Positions 1 through 11,780 of a DNA stretch of 64,000 bases are shown piece after piece. Below the pieces are notes generated by a model. The model saw only the letters and a list, made by a program, of their open reading frames with translations, was not told the DNA's origin and made no database searches. The DNA lies in the NCBI RefSeq assembly GCF_029227915.1, contig NC_079878.1, positions 556,001-620,000 on the forward strand, written 5' to 3'. Origin of the DNA: Hydractinia symbiolongicarpus. Taxonomy: Eukaryota > Cnidaria > Hydrozoa > Anthoathecata > Hydractiniidae. How positions within the stretch are numbered: position 1 is the first letter of the stretch; each line of letters opens with the position of its first letter. Both the position numbers and the translations under genes were made by a program.

Positions 1-3000
1 TATCTCGTGGCTAAAGCATCCAAGTGATTTGTCTAAAACGCACACCAAAATCTGTGTCAAACGGTCCAAGAAATAAAATAATCATACTCATCAAAATATT
101 GTCATATGTCAGAAATTGGTAATATAAGTCTATTAAAACTGTTAGAAATGGCATGGCATTCTAAGTGTAAAAATGGCGTGGCATTCTAAGTGTAGAAATG
201 GCGTGGCATTCTAAGTGTAGAAATGGCATGGCATTCTAAGTGTAGAAATGGCATGGCATTCTAAGTGTAGAGCTATTAAAACTTCTCAATTCTCAGAAAT
301 ATTTTTAATTGACAAGTAGATTATTAAAAATACAATGTTGTTATAATGTACAAAAAAGCACGCTGTTTTGTGTATAGACAGACAACATTGTATTGGCTTG
401 AGAATTTCACAGTTTACATAAATGCATTATTTACAATCAGCCTGTCTAATTCAAATTTTTCATGTCAGCAAAAAAGTAAGGAAATGCAATGTCTTTTTCC
501 TGCTGACTTTGTTAATAATAGTATTTGAATCAGGAATTGGTGAGTGCGAATTAAATAAGAAAGGCTGTAAATAAAAATAAACTGACCTGTTCCTGGGTCA
601 ACTCCAACACATTAACGTTAATATCTAAAAATAAAATAATTTGTTAGTATGATTCACACTGTTCGCAGATACCTATCTTAAGGAAATAATTTTTGGGAGA
701 ACTAATTTTTCCGAGAAATGATTTGGGGATAAAATTTAAATTTTGCGAGAACTATTTTAAAGACTTTTATGTAGTACACATAAAATAAAATAAAGACTGC
801 TAAAATTGATATTCACATTTATGTCGTTCTAAGTAAATCAGTAAAAATAATAAAAAAAATTAGTGTAATTTAAAAAAAAAAAAATAAAAATAAAAATTTC
901 ACGAAATTTGTCAATTGAGTTTCCCAAATAATTTGTGCAGAAACCAATTTTAACGAAATTGATAAAACTAGTGAAAAATAATTTGTATAAATTTTCACAA
1001 CGAAAATTAGTTTCCTTATTATCAATTGCACAAAATTTTTTATATTCCACCTTTTTTATTTCCCTCAATAAGACAGGAAATAGGTAGAATTTGATTAACC
1101 ACACAAACTGCTTTAATTGTCCATATGAAAGTGTTTAGGTAAATAAGTGGTCACATCTTAGAAGCATACCTATACCCTATAGCCTATAGTTATGGTGGCT
1201 GCTTTTTTAAATAACTGTTAAAAATAGCTGCTGCTCCTTCTTAAAATCAGGTAAAAATATGTTAACGCAAATTTTGAATGTTAAAAATTTAGAGAATCTT
1301 TATTAAATAAGAAAACAGAAACATTTATCCAAGAAAAAAAACCATCTTGTGATTGCGAATCTTAGCAAATTTGAGAGATACTTAGAGAAATCAAACTGTA
1401 GCCAAAACTTTACATACCTATATCACTCAACTCTCCATCACTTTCCTCATCAGTATCATCCCTATCATCATCATCCGACACAGCTGTGGAATCATCATAT
1501 TTGTAATGGATTTTTGCTTTTGCTTTACTTGCAGATCTTAACATTTTAGTATTTATCAAGACAAGACTAAGTTGACTAGCAGGATTAAAAGAGAACTGAG
1601 CTCTAAGTTGGTAACATAACTAAAAACCCAAATTTTCAAAAATCCGGTATAGATTTTTCAAAGTATATAGTAACACTTTTTAATCTATAAAATTTAAAAT
1701 CTTCTTTGCAATTTACTATTTTTAGCTAGTGTATAACTTCTGGCTAATTGGGAAATATGTCTTTTTTTAACTTTATTATTCCCAGTTGTATTTTTTATTG
1801 TTTTTAAGAAGCAAAAAGGGTTAGTCAGGCCATCAAAAAAATTAGACAAAAATTTTAATTAAGTTTGAAACTTAATTAATCAAGTTTGCAAAATTAAGCA
1901 AATCAAATAGTATATTTTTACTTTTGTTTCTCCAGCTGGGCCTGTTCAGCCTGTTTTCTTCCAAATGCCTCCTCAGCTTCTAACTGTTTTAAGTAGCTTT
2001 CTTCGGATGCTAAAACAAAAAAAACAGTAAAACACAATGTTACTATACTTAAAGAAAGAATAATGACTGATGAAACTCAAAAACACGTTTTAGCTCAGAT
2101 TAACTGCTTTTGGCTTTGATTTAAATCAAAACATCAAAATTCAATAAAAAACATATATCATTCCAGAAGGTATATTGCCTGTAAATATATCAGCCAGGAC
2201 TTAAAATATATTCAATTTAGAACAATAATGAATACAGCAACCAATTTTTATTAGAGTAGCTAGTAAACAAAATAAACAGTTCTTTCTTAAAAGGGGTTAC
2301 AAAGAATGTTTTTAAGTTTATCAAAATAAAAACTGGTAATTCAAAGCATGCTTAAAAAAATCCTGATGTAAAAAAATAAGGACTTTGATTTTGTCCTTGC
2401 TTTTTAGTACCTCCTGTTGCATCTATTTGCACAAGTGTTCTGTATCTTTCATAGTTACATTTTCTTTCAAACTTTTCGTCTTCGGGGTCACTAAAACGGT
2501 ATTGTTTTATATTTATTTATTTAGTTTGCTTTATGTATGTACACTCCATATAAATGATGCACCTGCAGTTCTTTATCCCTCAATATTAGTAATTTCAAAT
2601 TACTACCGACATAAAAATATTGACTTAGGTAAGAATCGAAGATGATATTTTACCTCTCTTTAGTTTCAACCTTTTTTTCTGGTATAAAATCAAGATGTGC
2701 TCTCACATCAAACCTAAAACAAAACAGTATTCAAGTTATCAAAAGAAAAGCTTGCTCAGCAGGCCTGACTGAATTTGTACTAGCTTTACTGAATTTGTAC
2801 TAGCAATTGTACTAGCTTGTTCCTTTACACAGCATAACTGTTAGTAGACAAAAGGACCAGTTGGACAGGCAGACCTGCAACCTCGACCCCAGGGCCTGTA
2901 GCGTTTTTTGATATGAGGATGAAACGCGTACGAGGCCCTGGTACAACAGACTTACTCAACCAATGAGAATGCGTATACGGCTTTTTTAAATTATGCTAAA

Positions 3001-5061
3001 AAGATAATAAATGCAGAAGTATTTTTTGCAAGCACAGCATTTTATAGTAACAACAAATATGGCGATGAGCATTACGCAGATTTTTTGGTAACTTGTTTAT
3101 GAAGAAAATATTTATTAATTCACGTTATTTTTGACTTTCCTTGCATCGTTACAAATTTATCGGTGCTGTTCAAAATTTTTAAACATTATTTTTGTTGTTT
3201 CACTGATGGGAAAAAGGCAGCTGACAAGTCAAATGGAATGGTGCGATGAACATCTGTCCTGCTAACGAAAGTAGCAGGTACTTCTCACCTTTTGTTGGGA
3301 CACAATACTTATATTTTTAAAAAAACTGCAATTTAATTTTTGTTTTCACATGCTAAAAAGTAAACAGAAACTTGGTTTAGATGCAACTTTTTTAGTATGT
3401 ATGCTGGCTAACTAGCTAGATACTGTTAGCTAGCTTGAAGATGCACAACAATGACAAGTAATCTTTTTTATGTCACAATTCAAGGGATATTATTTGACAA
3501 TTTTTTGGGATAAGAATACTAGCTAGAGCATTAAAAAATATTTTAGGAAATAAAGTATAGCTAGCTGTATAAATAAAAGGAAATATATATATACAAAAAA
3601 TAACAACTAATATAAATCTTTGTTTTTAGGCAAAGGGAAAGAAAATATCACACCACATAAAGTTTATAGTGGATGTGATAAAGTGTGTAGACTGTGTGCT
3701 GAGACTGACTTAAAACGATTTAGTCAAATTTTTGGAAATATTGGAACATCAAAACAACTTCAAGAGAAAATACAAGGCACTGTGGGTATCACAATTGTGC
3801 AAACTGATAACATAAATGATATAATCTGTCGTAAATGTGAAAGAAAAATTGAAAACTTTGTACAATTTAAGATTTTGTGTCGGAATGCACAGATAAGCTT
3901 TCGGAAAAATTGCAGTGTGAAAAGGGTAATATCGTCACCAGAACAAAAATGTACCACAAAGAAACTCAGAGGTAAAATATACATTCTTTCTTACCTATGT
4001 TTTAAAAATTACATATATCTTTTTTATATATACTATGCATATACATGTATACTTTTTTATATTTTATATATATTCTTCAAATTTACTATCTTGATTTATA
4101 GTGTCACCAAAAAAACAACTGGTTTATGAAAAAGCAGGAAGCACATTACAGAATTCAACAGTGGAATATGATAAGTCTGTGTACCATAAAGACAGATTTG
4201 TATTTCAATCAAGACTATTAAGTGAAGATCAAGTTGACCATATCAATCAGAAAGGTAAATTAAGAATACCAAGTACAATCGCAAATATCTCATCTCTCAT
4301 ACCCAGCATTTACTTCTCACAAAAATGTATCATCACAGCATCTATTGAAAGAAAGTCAAAAGAATTATGCAAGAAAAAGAATGGTAGTGTTTTATATGGG
4401 ACATTATTTGAAGATATGAATAACTTTAGTATTGAGGCAATTTGGAATGAGTTGAAGGTATCTCAGCCATTTTTAATAGATGTATTTGCTGCTACATCTG
4501 GATTACAACTTAGCCCCGATAGATTGCCAGAAGTTGCAAAAGTCAAGTTTTGCTTCATATACTCTATCCTAATGAATATTAAATGGGAAAAGCTATCACT
4601 TTTTCAAAGACTTAACACAGTTTCACTAATAGAAGGCGGTGCAAGTAAAAAGGTAATCATGTATACATTTTTTTCTGTTTGGATTAACAGATATTATTGT
4701 TGGGGTTTTCATTCCAAGTATATGTTTTATTTTAGCCAGTGTTTTTTCTGTTGCGGTAGCTGTAAGTGCGATAAAAGGTACCTCTCTAAAAAAAGCTCGC
4801 ATTGCGCCCAAGTTTTCAAATTCTTTGCGAAATTCTTTTCCCCTTAAAGATAAAGAAATATATATATATTTTAGGATTAACATTTTGTTAGTTATATATA
4901 ATAATTTTGTTAGTTATATATAATTTTATATCTGTTTTATATTATATATATACATTTTTGTTATTCAGTTGTTGTACAGATATTCTTGTCTTTGTTATTT
5001 TATTAGCATTTTGCAATTAACATTACATTATTGCATATTTCCTTATTAGAGAAATTATTCT

Positions 5062-5093
<32 letters not shown>

Positions 5094-7885
5094 ATATTTA
5101 ACTTTTTTAAAGTTGTAGCTATATATATACCTATATAAATAAAGTAGTACTTACCAGGTGTTCAAGCAGTGAGCCTCATCAATGACACAAGCTTTGACAT
5201 TTTTTTGATAAATTTTCGTTTTCATCAAAGTTCTTCCTCTCTCACTCAATATAGCCTCTGGATGGCAAAATAGGAAGTCACAATGACCATCCAATACAAA
5301 TGATGGTAAGACATCTTCTGTTTTATCACTCAGACAGATATCCTCAAACAACGTCTGTACAGCATTCTCCTCAAAATTTAAGTCACGTAGGATGTAGCAA
5401 GTCATTCCTACTTTTTTCAGAAAATTCACTTGATCTTCCATAATTGCGTTTAAACAAGTGATTACAATGACAATTGAAGATTTTTCGTCTTTGTTTCTCA
5501 TGACATCTGGTAACAGTTGAAAAATTAAAGATTTCCCATATCCTGTTGGAAACACCCCAATGACATCCTGTCCTCTTACTATGGACTCCAAGCACTTGAC
5601 TTGTTTGGGTTTAAAGTTAAGGTCAGGAAAATTTCGACACTCCAGAGATCTTTGAATTTTCTCCAAAATTGCGAAGGGTTCCATCGCATCATCTGTTATT
5701 TTTGACGTAGATGTAAAATTAAGAAAGTCTATTCTATAATATTTAAAATAAGAATAATAATAAACATTTAAAGTGGCTATCCCAGAAAATCACAAAAACC
5801 TATAGTTAGTGGATTGTTTCCACTATACAATACTATATGTATCATACACCACAAAATGACTAGAAAGCCATTAAGGGTTGTATTTACTCTGTAATTTTAC
5901 AGTGTAGCTATAGGTAGCGCTGGCTAAAGTACCCTCCCGCCACTAGAACACCATCTTCGATCGAAAACGTCACGCATACATTACGTTTCTCTGCATGCTT
6001 AATTTTGGGCGAATTTCAGTCTGTTGTACCAGGGCCTCGTACGCGTTTCATCCTCATATCAAAAAACGCTACAGGCCCTGGGTTCGAGGTTGGCAGACCT
6101 GGGGTGGAATAATTGAGATTGACAAGTGTATAAAGGAAAAGATGAAACTTTGGAAAGAGTGGAAGTCAGGTCGTAGTAAAAGTAATTACTTAGAAGCGTT
6201 CTTGTACAGCCCCATAAGCAAAGTCAGAAGCAGAGAGAAACAGATTTGCAGATGTGTTTAAGAAAGCAAGAGAAACAACGAAGGCTGATCAAAATAAGTA
6301 GGCAAGAAGTATATACACTGATGAAGGTGTTTGGCTAGAACAGAGGAGAAAAAGTTAGCTTGGGACAGAAAAACTTAGTTTCTTTCTTTGCTAACTAGTG
6401 GAGTCTTAATAAATTAATTAAGGTGAAAGGTAGGCTGTACGAGGTCTGCATGAGAAGTGTTATGTTATACGGTAGTGAGAAATAGGCAGTAAAGCAAAAA
6501 GATTTTGACTGTTTAGAAAGAAATGATTTTAGAATGATTTAGGTAGATGTGTAACACCAGTTTGTTTGACAGAAAAAGTTCAGATGAGCTAAGAAGCAGG
6601 GTAAGTATGTAGTTATATTAGGTTATCCAGATAAAAAAGATTGAGTTGGATGAGACATTCAGAAATAATAAAGAAGGATTGCTAAAAAAGGAAACTATAG
6701 TTGTTATCGCAACGATGCAAGTTTTATGTAGTTTTAATTAGAAGAGAATTTGGTCCTTCTGTACAAACTTATAGAACCAGGACAAAACTGGAATGAACAG
6801 TATTTGTTAGCCTGATTTCAATGTACATCTACATTAACCTCCAGAATTTGCACCATCAACTTTACTAGTACTGGTAGCCCATTACTAATTTCACTATACC
6901 TGTCGATCAGTATGTCTTCGTCACCTTGCCAGGGCATACTAAAATACAGATTAACAGTAACAAAAACCGAAAAAAGTAACCCAGAAATTAATCTAGCGTT
7001 TATATTTAATTCTTAATTAAAAATTTTATTAGGTTTTCTCTGAGAAGTAAATTTATTTACCAGGCTGGGAATGCAGAATTCTGTGATTCAATTGCAATTG
7101 ATAATTAAAAATCAAAGATCTGCCTGTGAAACAACAACAACAACATCAACAACACCAAAATCAACACTTACAGTTGGCCATCAGTATTGTTGACAGATGA
7201 GCTTTCTCCAAGCATATGAAATTTACATTTCTGACCATGGATTCTAATCAACTGATGAGGATCCATTCTCTAAAGCAAAAGAAATGAAGATAAATTATGA
7301 TTTTAGTATACTACATTTCCCTGATATTGACCAAAGTACTCAATAAAACTGAATATGAAGTCAGCTTGAAAAATTTTACACACTTTAATACAGTAACAAC
7401 AGTAGTCTGGGATTACTGTAGGCGACTTGCCATTATTTTCTGTTACAATTAGAACTTTTTTGGACACCCATGTTTTTAAGTTAGCTGTACTTCCCTCAAG
7501 ATAATGTTTTACTTGCTTATTAACCTGTATATAAATATTCTTATACACTTATAATGATCTGTATTTAAAAAATAAGCTCCAATAACAAATTTTATTTGAC
7601 AAGAATGGCTTTATAGAAACAAATAACATTACATAAGTTTCTTGTGGCTTCGTTTTACACCAACAACTAAAAGAATTTTAGTTTTACCACAAAATAATCA
7701 AGATAAACGCAAACACAATAAACAGAGGAAAAAAACAAATTAACAAGCTGATAAGTGTGAAAATGAAAAGTAAAATCTTTACCTACCATTTTTGAGTAAA
7801 AAGCCTGCCTTCGTTCAGCCCTTTTTTTATAATCAATGAGAATTCCCCGCAACTTTTTTTCTTGTTTCCTTGCCTCCTGCCACAT
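1..7885 (-). CDS. CLASRP: CLASRP, 5' portion (exons 1-9, partial at window edge)
   Basis: CLK4-associating serine/arginine-rich protein, a nuclear alternative-splicing regulator related to SWAP/SFRS16. Nine exons on the complement: 7787-7885, 7172-7269, 6900-6938, 2654-2713, 2411-2490, 1922-2009, 1418-1536 (acceptor uncertain), 587-624, and 1-32 (cut by the edge). Every junction is GT-AG and phases agree throughout. The start codon at 7885 opens MWQEARKQEKKLRG, close to the known CLASRP N-terminus. Exons 3-5 give MPWQGDEDILIDR, FDVRAHLDFIPE and ERKCNYERYRTLVQ, the DRY_EERY (SWAP N-terminal) signature. Exon 7 encodes a YDDST segment and an acidic Asp/Glu run, and exon 9 TNHLDALATR matches the following helix. 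The RS-rich C-terminus lies outside the window. Exon 7 could instead begin at 1602 or at an AG between, in the same phase, adding up to 22 residues; homology favours 1536. Intron 3 is enlarged by a transposon. Confidence 0.94.
33..586. other. CLASRP intron 8 with 25-bp minisatellite
   Basis: The interval between the last two visible CLASRP exons. It holds the tandem repeat at 146-270. A plus-strand ORF (346-528) crosses it but resembles no known protein and has no coding features. Confidence 0.6.
146..270. repeat. 25-bp minisatellite, 5 units
   Basis: Five head-to-tail 25-bp units, each containing GGCATTCTAAGTGTAG. They differ only at one G/A position (GGCATGG or GGCGTGG) and at the last base of the first unit, so the expansion is recent or kept homogeneous. 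It lies inside a CLASRP intron. Confidence 0.95.
2878..2952 (+). repeat. Left terminal inverted repeat of the helicase-bearing transposon
   Basis: About 75 bp, pairing with 6018-6092. It starts CAACCTCGACC and includes the internal arms CAGGGCCTG and CGAGGCCCTG about 50 bp apart, so each terminus can itself fold. Confidence 0.9.
3630..4652 (+). pseudogene. Cys-rich transposase-like protein, C-terminus missing
   Basis: Two exons, 3630-3971 and 4102-4652, joined in phase across a GT-AG intron. An acceptor at 3629 implies an upstream exon that I could not place. The first exon has a zinc-finger layout of paired Cys motifs, CRLCAE near its start and CRKCER about 45 residues later, resembling ZAD-type N-terminal fingers. 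The second exon ends in the block LFQRLNTVSLIEGGASKK, a pattern I associate with large cnidarian transposon proteins, where it is normally followed by several hundred more residues. Here the reading frame ends within a few dozen bases and helicase sequence on the other strand begins. It is therefore a truncated coding remnant of the enclosing transposon, not a host gene. The specific family is inferred. Confidence 0.65.
4660..5684 (-). pseudogene. RecQ-type superfamily-2 helicase, first RecA lobe only
   Basis: Two exons on the complement: 5155-5684, then 4842 down to about 4660, with a good GTAAGT donor and matching phase. Visible helicase motifs in order are motif 0 (FKPKQVKCLESI), Walker A (FPTGYGKSLIFQLLP), Walker B (VIDEAHCLNTWGKEF) and motif III (FIALTATAT), then VNPNRKK. 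These are the complete first RecA-like lobe and the RecQ-specific aromatic-rich approach. The second RecA lobe, zinc-binding and HRDC regions are absent because the element is deleted just beyond. As a transposon-borne helicase it would act in the element's own mobility. The ORF at 4626-4883 shows the second exon read past its splice acceptor. Confidence 0.85.
4855..5135. repeat. AT/TATA-rich low-complexity tract
   Basis: Intron of the helicase gene, dominated by TATATA runs including an alternating TA stretch near 5064-5093. Nothing else is seen. Confidence 0.8.
6018..6092 (-). repeat. Right terminal inverted repeat of the helicase-bearing transposon
   Basis: Reverse complement of 2878-2952 with a single clear mismatch near the tip (gggttcg against ggggtcg). 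It is followed immediately by the second copy of the 9-bp duplication. Confidence 0.9.
6420..6720 (+). mobile_element. Non-LTR retrotransposon (LINE) C-terminal fragment
   Basis: Translated in pieces it gives KGRLYEVCMRSVMLYGSE, stop, AVKQKDFDCLERNDFRM, the post-RT segment seen more intact on the minus strand at 13471-13812. Stops and frameshifts mark it as dead. It lies in CLASRP intron 3, just outside the DNA transposon. Confidence 0.75.
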
Positions 7886-10420
7886 CTTGATTTTTTATTA
7901 TTTAACTGTTTGTTAAAAAAGATATTCCTAAAAAGTAATTAAAAATGTGCTGTTTATTGTTAATAAGCTGAAAGAATGAATAGTACAGTACTGGGATCCA
8001 GACACTTAACACCATCGACTGTGCACCATGCACGAAGAATACGATCCATCCTACTATCGAAATAAAATTTTTGAGCACTATGAACACTGCGATCTATCGT
8101 TCTAATTATGTTGCAATATCAACAATCTTACAATATTGACTTTAAAATTTAAAAAAAAATCTAATTTGGCTTATTGTTTTTTTTATATATATAAATAGAA
8201 TAGCTTGCCAGAAGAAAAAATATAGCATACTATAATAATTTTCAGTTAAACCATTAAAATGGGTCATAGAAAGCAAAAACATTGTTTAAGTATTGGATAT
8301 GAGCATTAGTGGTTCTTTAATGGAGTTGTAAATCACAGAAGTCGTCAAAGACAAGCTTAAAAAATGCTGGTCGCGGACACAGTTCTACAGAGGCGTAACT
8401 GTAAAAAACTAAGGGCAGGTCTTACTTGTTGTTTGCTGCATTGTGCAGAAGAGAAACTTGGAGGAGCATATTATTCTGGGCCTCTTTTTGGTATATGATA
8501 TACAATGGTAGAACTTGTAGAAGTATTCTTCCTTTAGTTTGTCAATTTGTCATAAATGTGACCTGCATTGTAAAATTTTTTCATGGAAATTCTGTAGATG
8601 GACCTTCATCAATGACGTTTTTACATTTTGATGATTATTTCATTGCATAAAGAATAAAAACAAATTTCACCAGAACCGAAACTTGTATATTTAACAGAAC
8701 AAACGACCTGAACAGCTCACTGATGAGAAGATTGATGTGCAACTGTGAGGGTATGACATTTTCTATACAGTACAATGTGAGACCATGTGTGCCATAAAGT
8801 AGGTCAATATGCTGCTAATTTAATATTTCACTTCGTGCAGTAGCTGTTCACCATTATTGTTTTGGTTTTTATATTGAAGCAGAACATGCTATGGAAGCAG
8901 ATTATGAAAACAACCTGTTTATAAACAGGACAGCTGGATTACGTACGCATGGGCTGATTGTTTTTTTTTTTGCCCTGATTATGTCGTGGTGACTGGATTA
9001 TGAACGCTGATAAAATTGCTGCAGGTTGTGATTGGCATTTTCGTCGAACTTTTGTGAATGAAACATTGACTAATTATTGTCACTAGGCATAGCGAAAAAC
9101 ACTCTTGACGTAATTCTTAGTCTAAACTCCTCTTGTGAGTGCATTTCGACATAATATACTTTGAAGTAACTAAATTTCACTAAACTTTTTGATTGTTAGA
9201 GGTGATGACGAATGATATAAAATCCGGATGGTAGCGATTATGCTTGTTCTATAAGTGAGGAATAACGTAAAAGTGTAGCTAGATAGATAAGTAGATAGAT
9301 GTGCATATTTTATATACATTGCTAGCCTCACAAATATCGAGGGATATATCCTGTCTATTATTTCCAGGAGGGGCCATGGCTTACATGGAGAGTCCTAGAG
9401 TATTTAATGCTCATTTTGAGCTATGCAGACTTAATTAGGGCCTGCGCTCTACTAGACAACTCCTGGCAACATCCAATGGCTCCCAGTGGAAAGAATTGTA
9501 ATTGTTGTCTAAAAGCAAAGCGATTTTTCTGGGCATGCCACTAATAAGAATATAAATAATATAAAAGTGTTGCACATAAGCCTGCTCTATTGTGTTGTTT
9601 TTATGTATTTTCTGACCTGTTTATATCAGAGCAAGCTGCTGGGAGGGCGCAGAATTCATTATAATTCGGGCAGAACATATACATGACTATAGGAAGATTA
9701 ATATAATGGAATCTAAAAATAAAAAAAGAACTCCACTGTAAAATTAGCTCTATGATGAGGAGCTTATTATACATATGTATCGCAATTATCTAGCTGAAAA
9801 CAGGCTAATAATATTGATTCTCCACAACTGTTTGTTATTAAGTTTGATTTGACATGTTACTTAGGACAAAAAATCAAAGTTTTTTAGGAATCTTGGAAAG
9901 CGGAAAAACTAAAATATCTAAAATACTGCTGCTGCACTGCAGGAATCGGGAAGAGTTGGACAATGCTGATGTAGAGAAAAAAAGTGGAAAGTCTTTTTGG
10001 ATATCGTTACGCAAAGAAGATGCACCATTACTTTGGCGCCATTTCACATACTGCGCACATGATTTCGTGTCCTTCAGTGTTGGATGCGCGCACGTGATAT
10101 CAAGCGGTTTTTATACATTGTACAATTATAAATTTAAAAAGGCAATTAATTTTAAGTTAAAGCCTCTAACTTATATAAACCTCTCGTATCTATAGTAAAA
10201 TTATAAACAGAGAGCATCGTTAGGAAGCTAGACACATTTCAAAGCATTATATGTCTTAGATTTTTATTAATTTATATCTCATTTTCAAAGAGAGTAAAAG
10301 CTGGTACACGGCCCTGGGGTATCAAACGTCGTGCAGTTTCCATGAAAAATATGTAAACACAAACAAACAAGCCATGCCGCTTTAGGGAAATCCGAAATCT
10401 TTTTGTTCTGTGCTTTTAAA

Positions 10421-10522
10421 TTTTGGGCTGTCAGTAGCTATTATACGTATATATGTATATTTATGTATATATTTTGGGCTGTTAGTAGCTATTATACGTA
10501 TATATGTATATTTATTGCATAT
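10421..10522. repeat. 51-bp tandem duplication
   Basis: Two adjacent copies of a unit starting TTTTGGGCTGTCAGTAGC, the second with one C to T change, each ending in an ATACGTATATATG-type stretch. Confidence 0.85.
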
Positions 10523-11130
10523 TAAACTTCTTACTACTCACCAATTTCTCGGAGCATGAATGATTTATATTATTTCTAGGACAGACAATGGGCAACTGGA
10601 TGTGACAGCTAGCTCTCCCTGCGGGTTCTAGCTACAACCCTCCTTAAAATATTCTGAGACAAGTAATGTGGTAATTTTCGAAGTTCATAAGTTATTATTT
10701 GGCCTCTTTCTATCCTGGATTGACAAATTTAAACTTCTCAGGCTCAGTGGTGAGAGATTTTGTAGGTCAAAGAGGAGCTTTTTTAGCATCGTCATTCGTT
10801 GGTAGTACCTTCCATGGAAACAATAAGTGCATACCCATCTAAAGTTATCTTTTTACATTTCTACAGTTTCAAATTGTTTTCATTAATAATAGGTGAAATT
10901 ATGTCACTCATTCATATGAGATGTTTTTGCAAGTGTTTGAGATTTTAATAAATGTTCATTATAACTGTATCAGAAAGGGTATCAGGACAAAAGTGCACAG
11001 GGAGAGGTGAGATCAGATGAGTAATTATGTGCGTACATATATATGTCCATTAGTGAAAAATATGTTAGGATATTAAAACAACATCATAAAGGAGAAAGAA
11101 CATCAAAAAAATATTTGAAAATATATTACT

Positions 11131-11780
11131 TTAAGGTTACTGTAAAGGAAACAATTTTTTTTAGGTTTTTTTACAAAAAATTCATGACATACAGAAAAAA
11201 AATTCTCTTTCCAATGACATATTTTATATTCTATGAAAATATTTGGAGCATCCCTTTTTACTGGAAAAAGCCTTTTTAGACTTTTATCCTTCACACCTTT
11301 GAAAAAAAGGTGTGAAGGATATAACACATGAGTTGAGCATATTTTTTTGCAAACATTATGCGTAATATGGAACTCCGATATAAAAATATACATAATAATA
11401 TTTTTTAGATAGTTCACCTTCACTATCGAATATAATTACAAATAATTTCATAACAACGGTATAGAAAAAAAAACCGGAAACCTTTTTGAATTTAGTTTAT
11501 GCTGAATATAATGGTACGAAAACGAGAAGTCTGCGACTACGCGTACGGAAAAAGAAGCCATTTTAAAATGTATGGTGAAAAAAATTGGTGTGTGTTTATT
11601 TCATTATATTTTCTTTTTGGAAAATTACCATCTCATGAAAATAACACCATCAAAACAGTCTTTCATCAAGCATTCAGAAACAAAAAAACATAAAAAAATA
11701 TAAAAGTATATATTGATAAATTATAAGAATTTTTCCGAGATTACTCATCAAGTGAGTTTTTTCCTTTACAGTAACCTTAA
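11131..11780. mobile_element. TTAA-flanked MITE, about 642 bp
   Basis: Terminal inverted repeats GGTTACTGTAAAGGAAA at 11135 and its reverse complement ending at 11776, flanked on both sides by TTAA (11131-11134 and 11777-11780). No transposase is encoded; the short ORFs inside are A/T-rich and unlike known proteins. TTAA targets are typical of piggyBac and Kolobok elements, so it is probably a non-autonomous derivative of one of these. Confidence 0.8.
11285..11321. repeat. 16-bp perfect hairpin inside the MITE
   Basis: Arms TATCCTTCACACCTTT and its reverse complement, separated by a 5-base loop (GAAAA). Confidence 0.9.

Larger units (their letters stand above)
2869..6101. mobile_element. 3.2-kb DNA transposon with helicase gene (Academ/AcademH-like candidate)
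   Basis: The element occupies 2878-6092. Its ends are inverted copies: 2878-2952 matches the reverse complement of 6018-6092 with about one mismatch, outermost bases CAACCTCG. Each end also contains its own small inverted repeat (CAGGGCCT and AGGCCCTG). The same 9 bases, GCAGACCTG, flank both ends (2869-2877 and 6093-6101), a textbook target-site duplication. Inside are two convergent genes: a plus-strand Cys-rich protein (3630-4652) and a minus-strand RecQ-like helicase (about 4660-5684). A transposase plus superfamily-2 helicase is known for the Academ superfamily (helicase lineage, AcademH), so that is the best guess. The class call is inference; the boundaries and duplication are seen directly. 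It sits in CLASRP intron 3. Confidence 0.85.

Noticed and set aside
146-270. CRISPR-like direct repeats
   Set aside because: Units are contiguous with no spacers, and the context is a eukaryotic intron.
3620-4129. Single 169-aa ORF reading through the intron at 3972-4101
   Set aside because: The downstream part is A/T-rich intron; GT-AG splicing in phase to 4102 explains the conserved reading better.
9854-10195. 113-aa plus-strand ORF in the divergent intergenic region
   Set aside because: No recognisable motif, no splice borders, composition drifts to Lys/Asn/Tyr from AT-rich DNA; not enough to call a gene.
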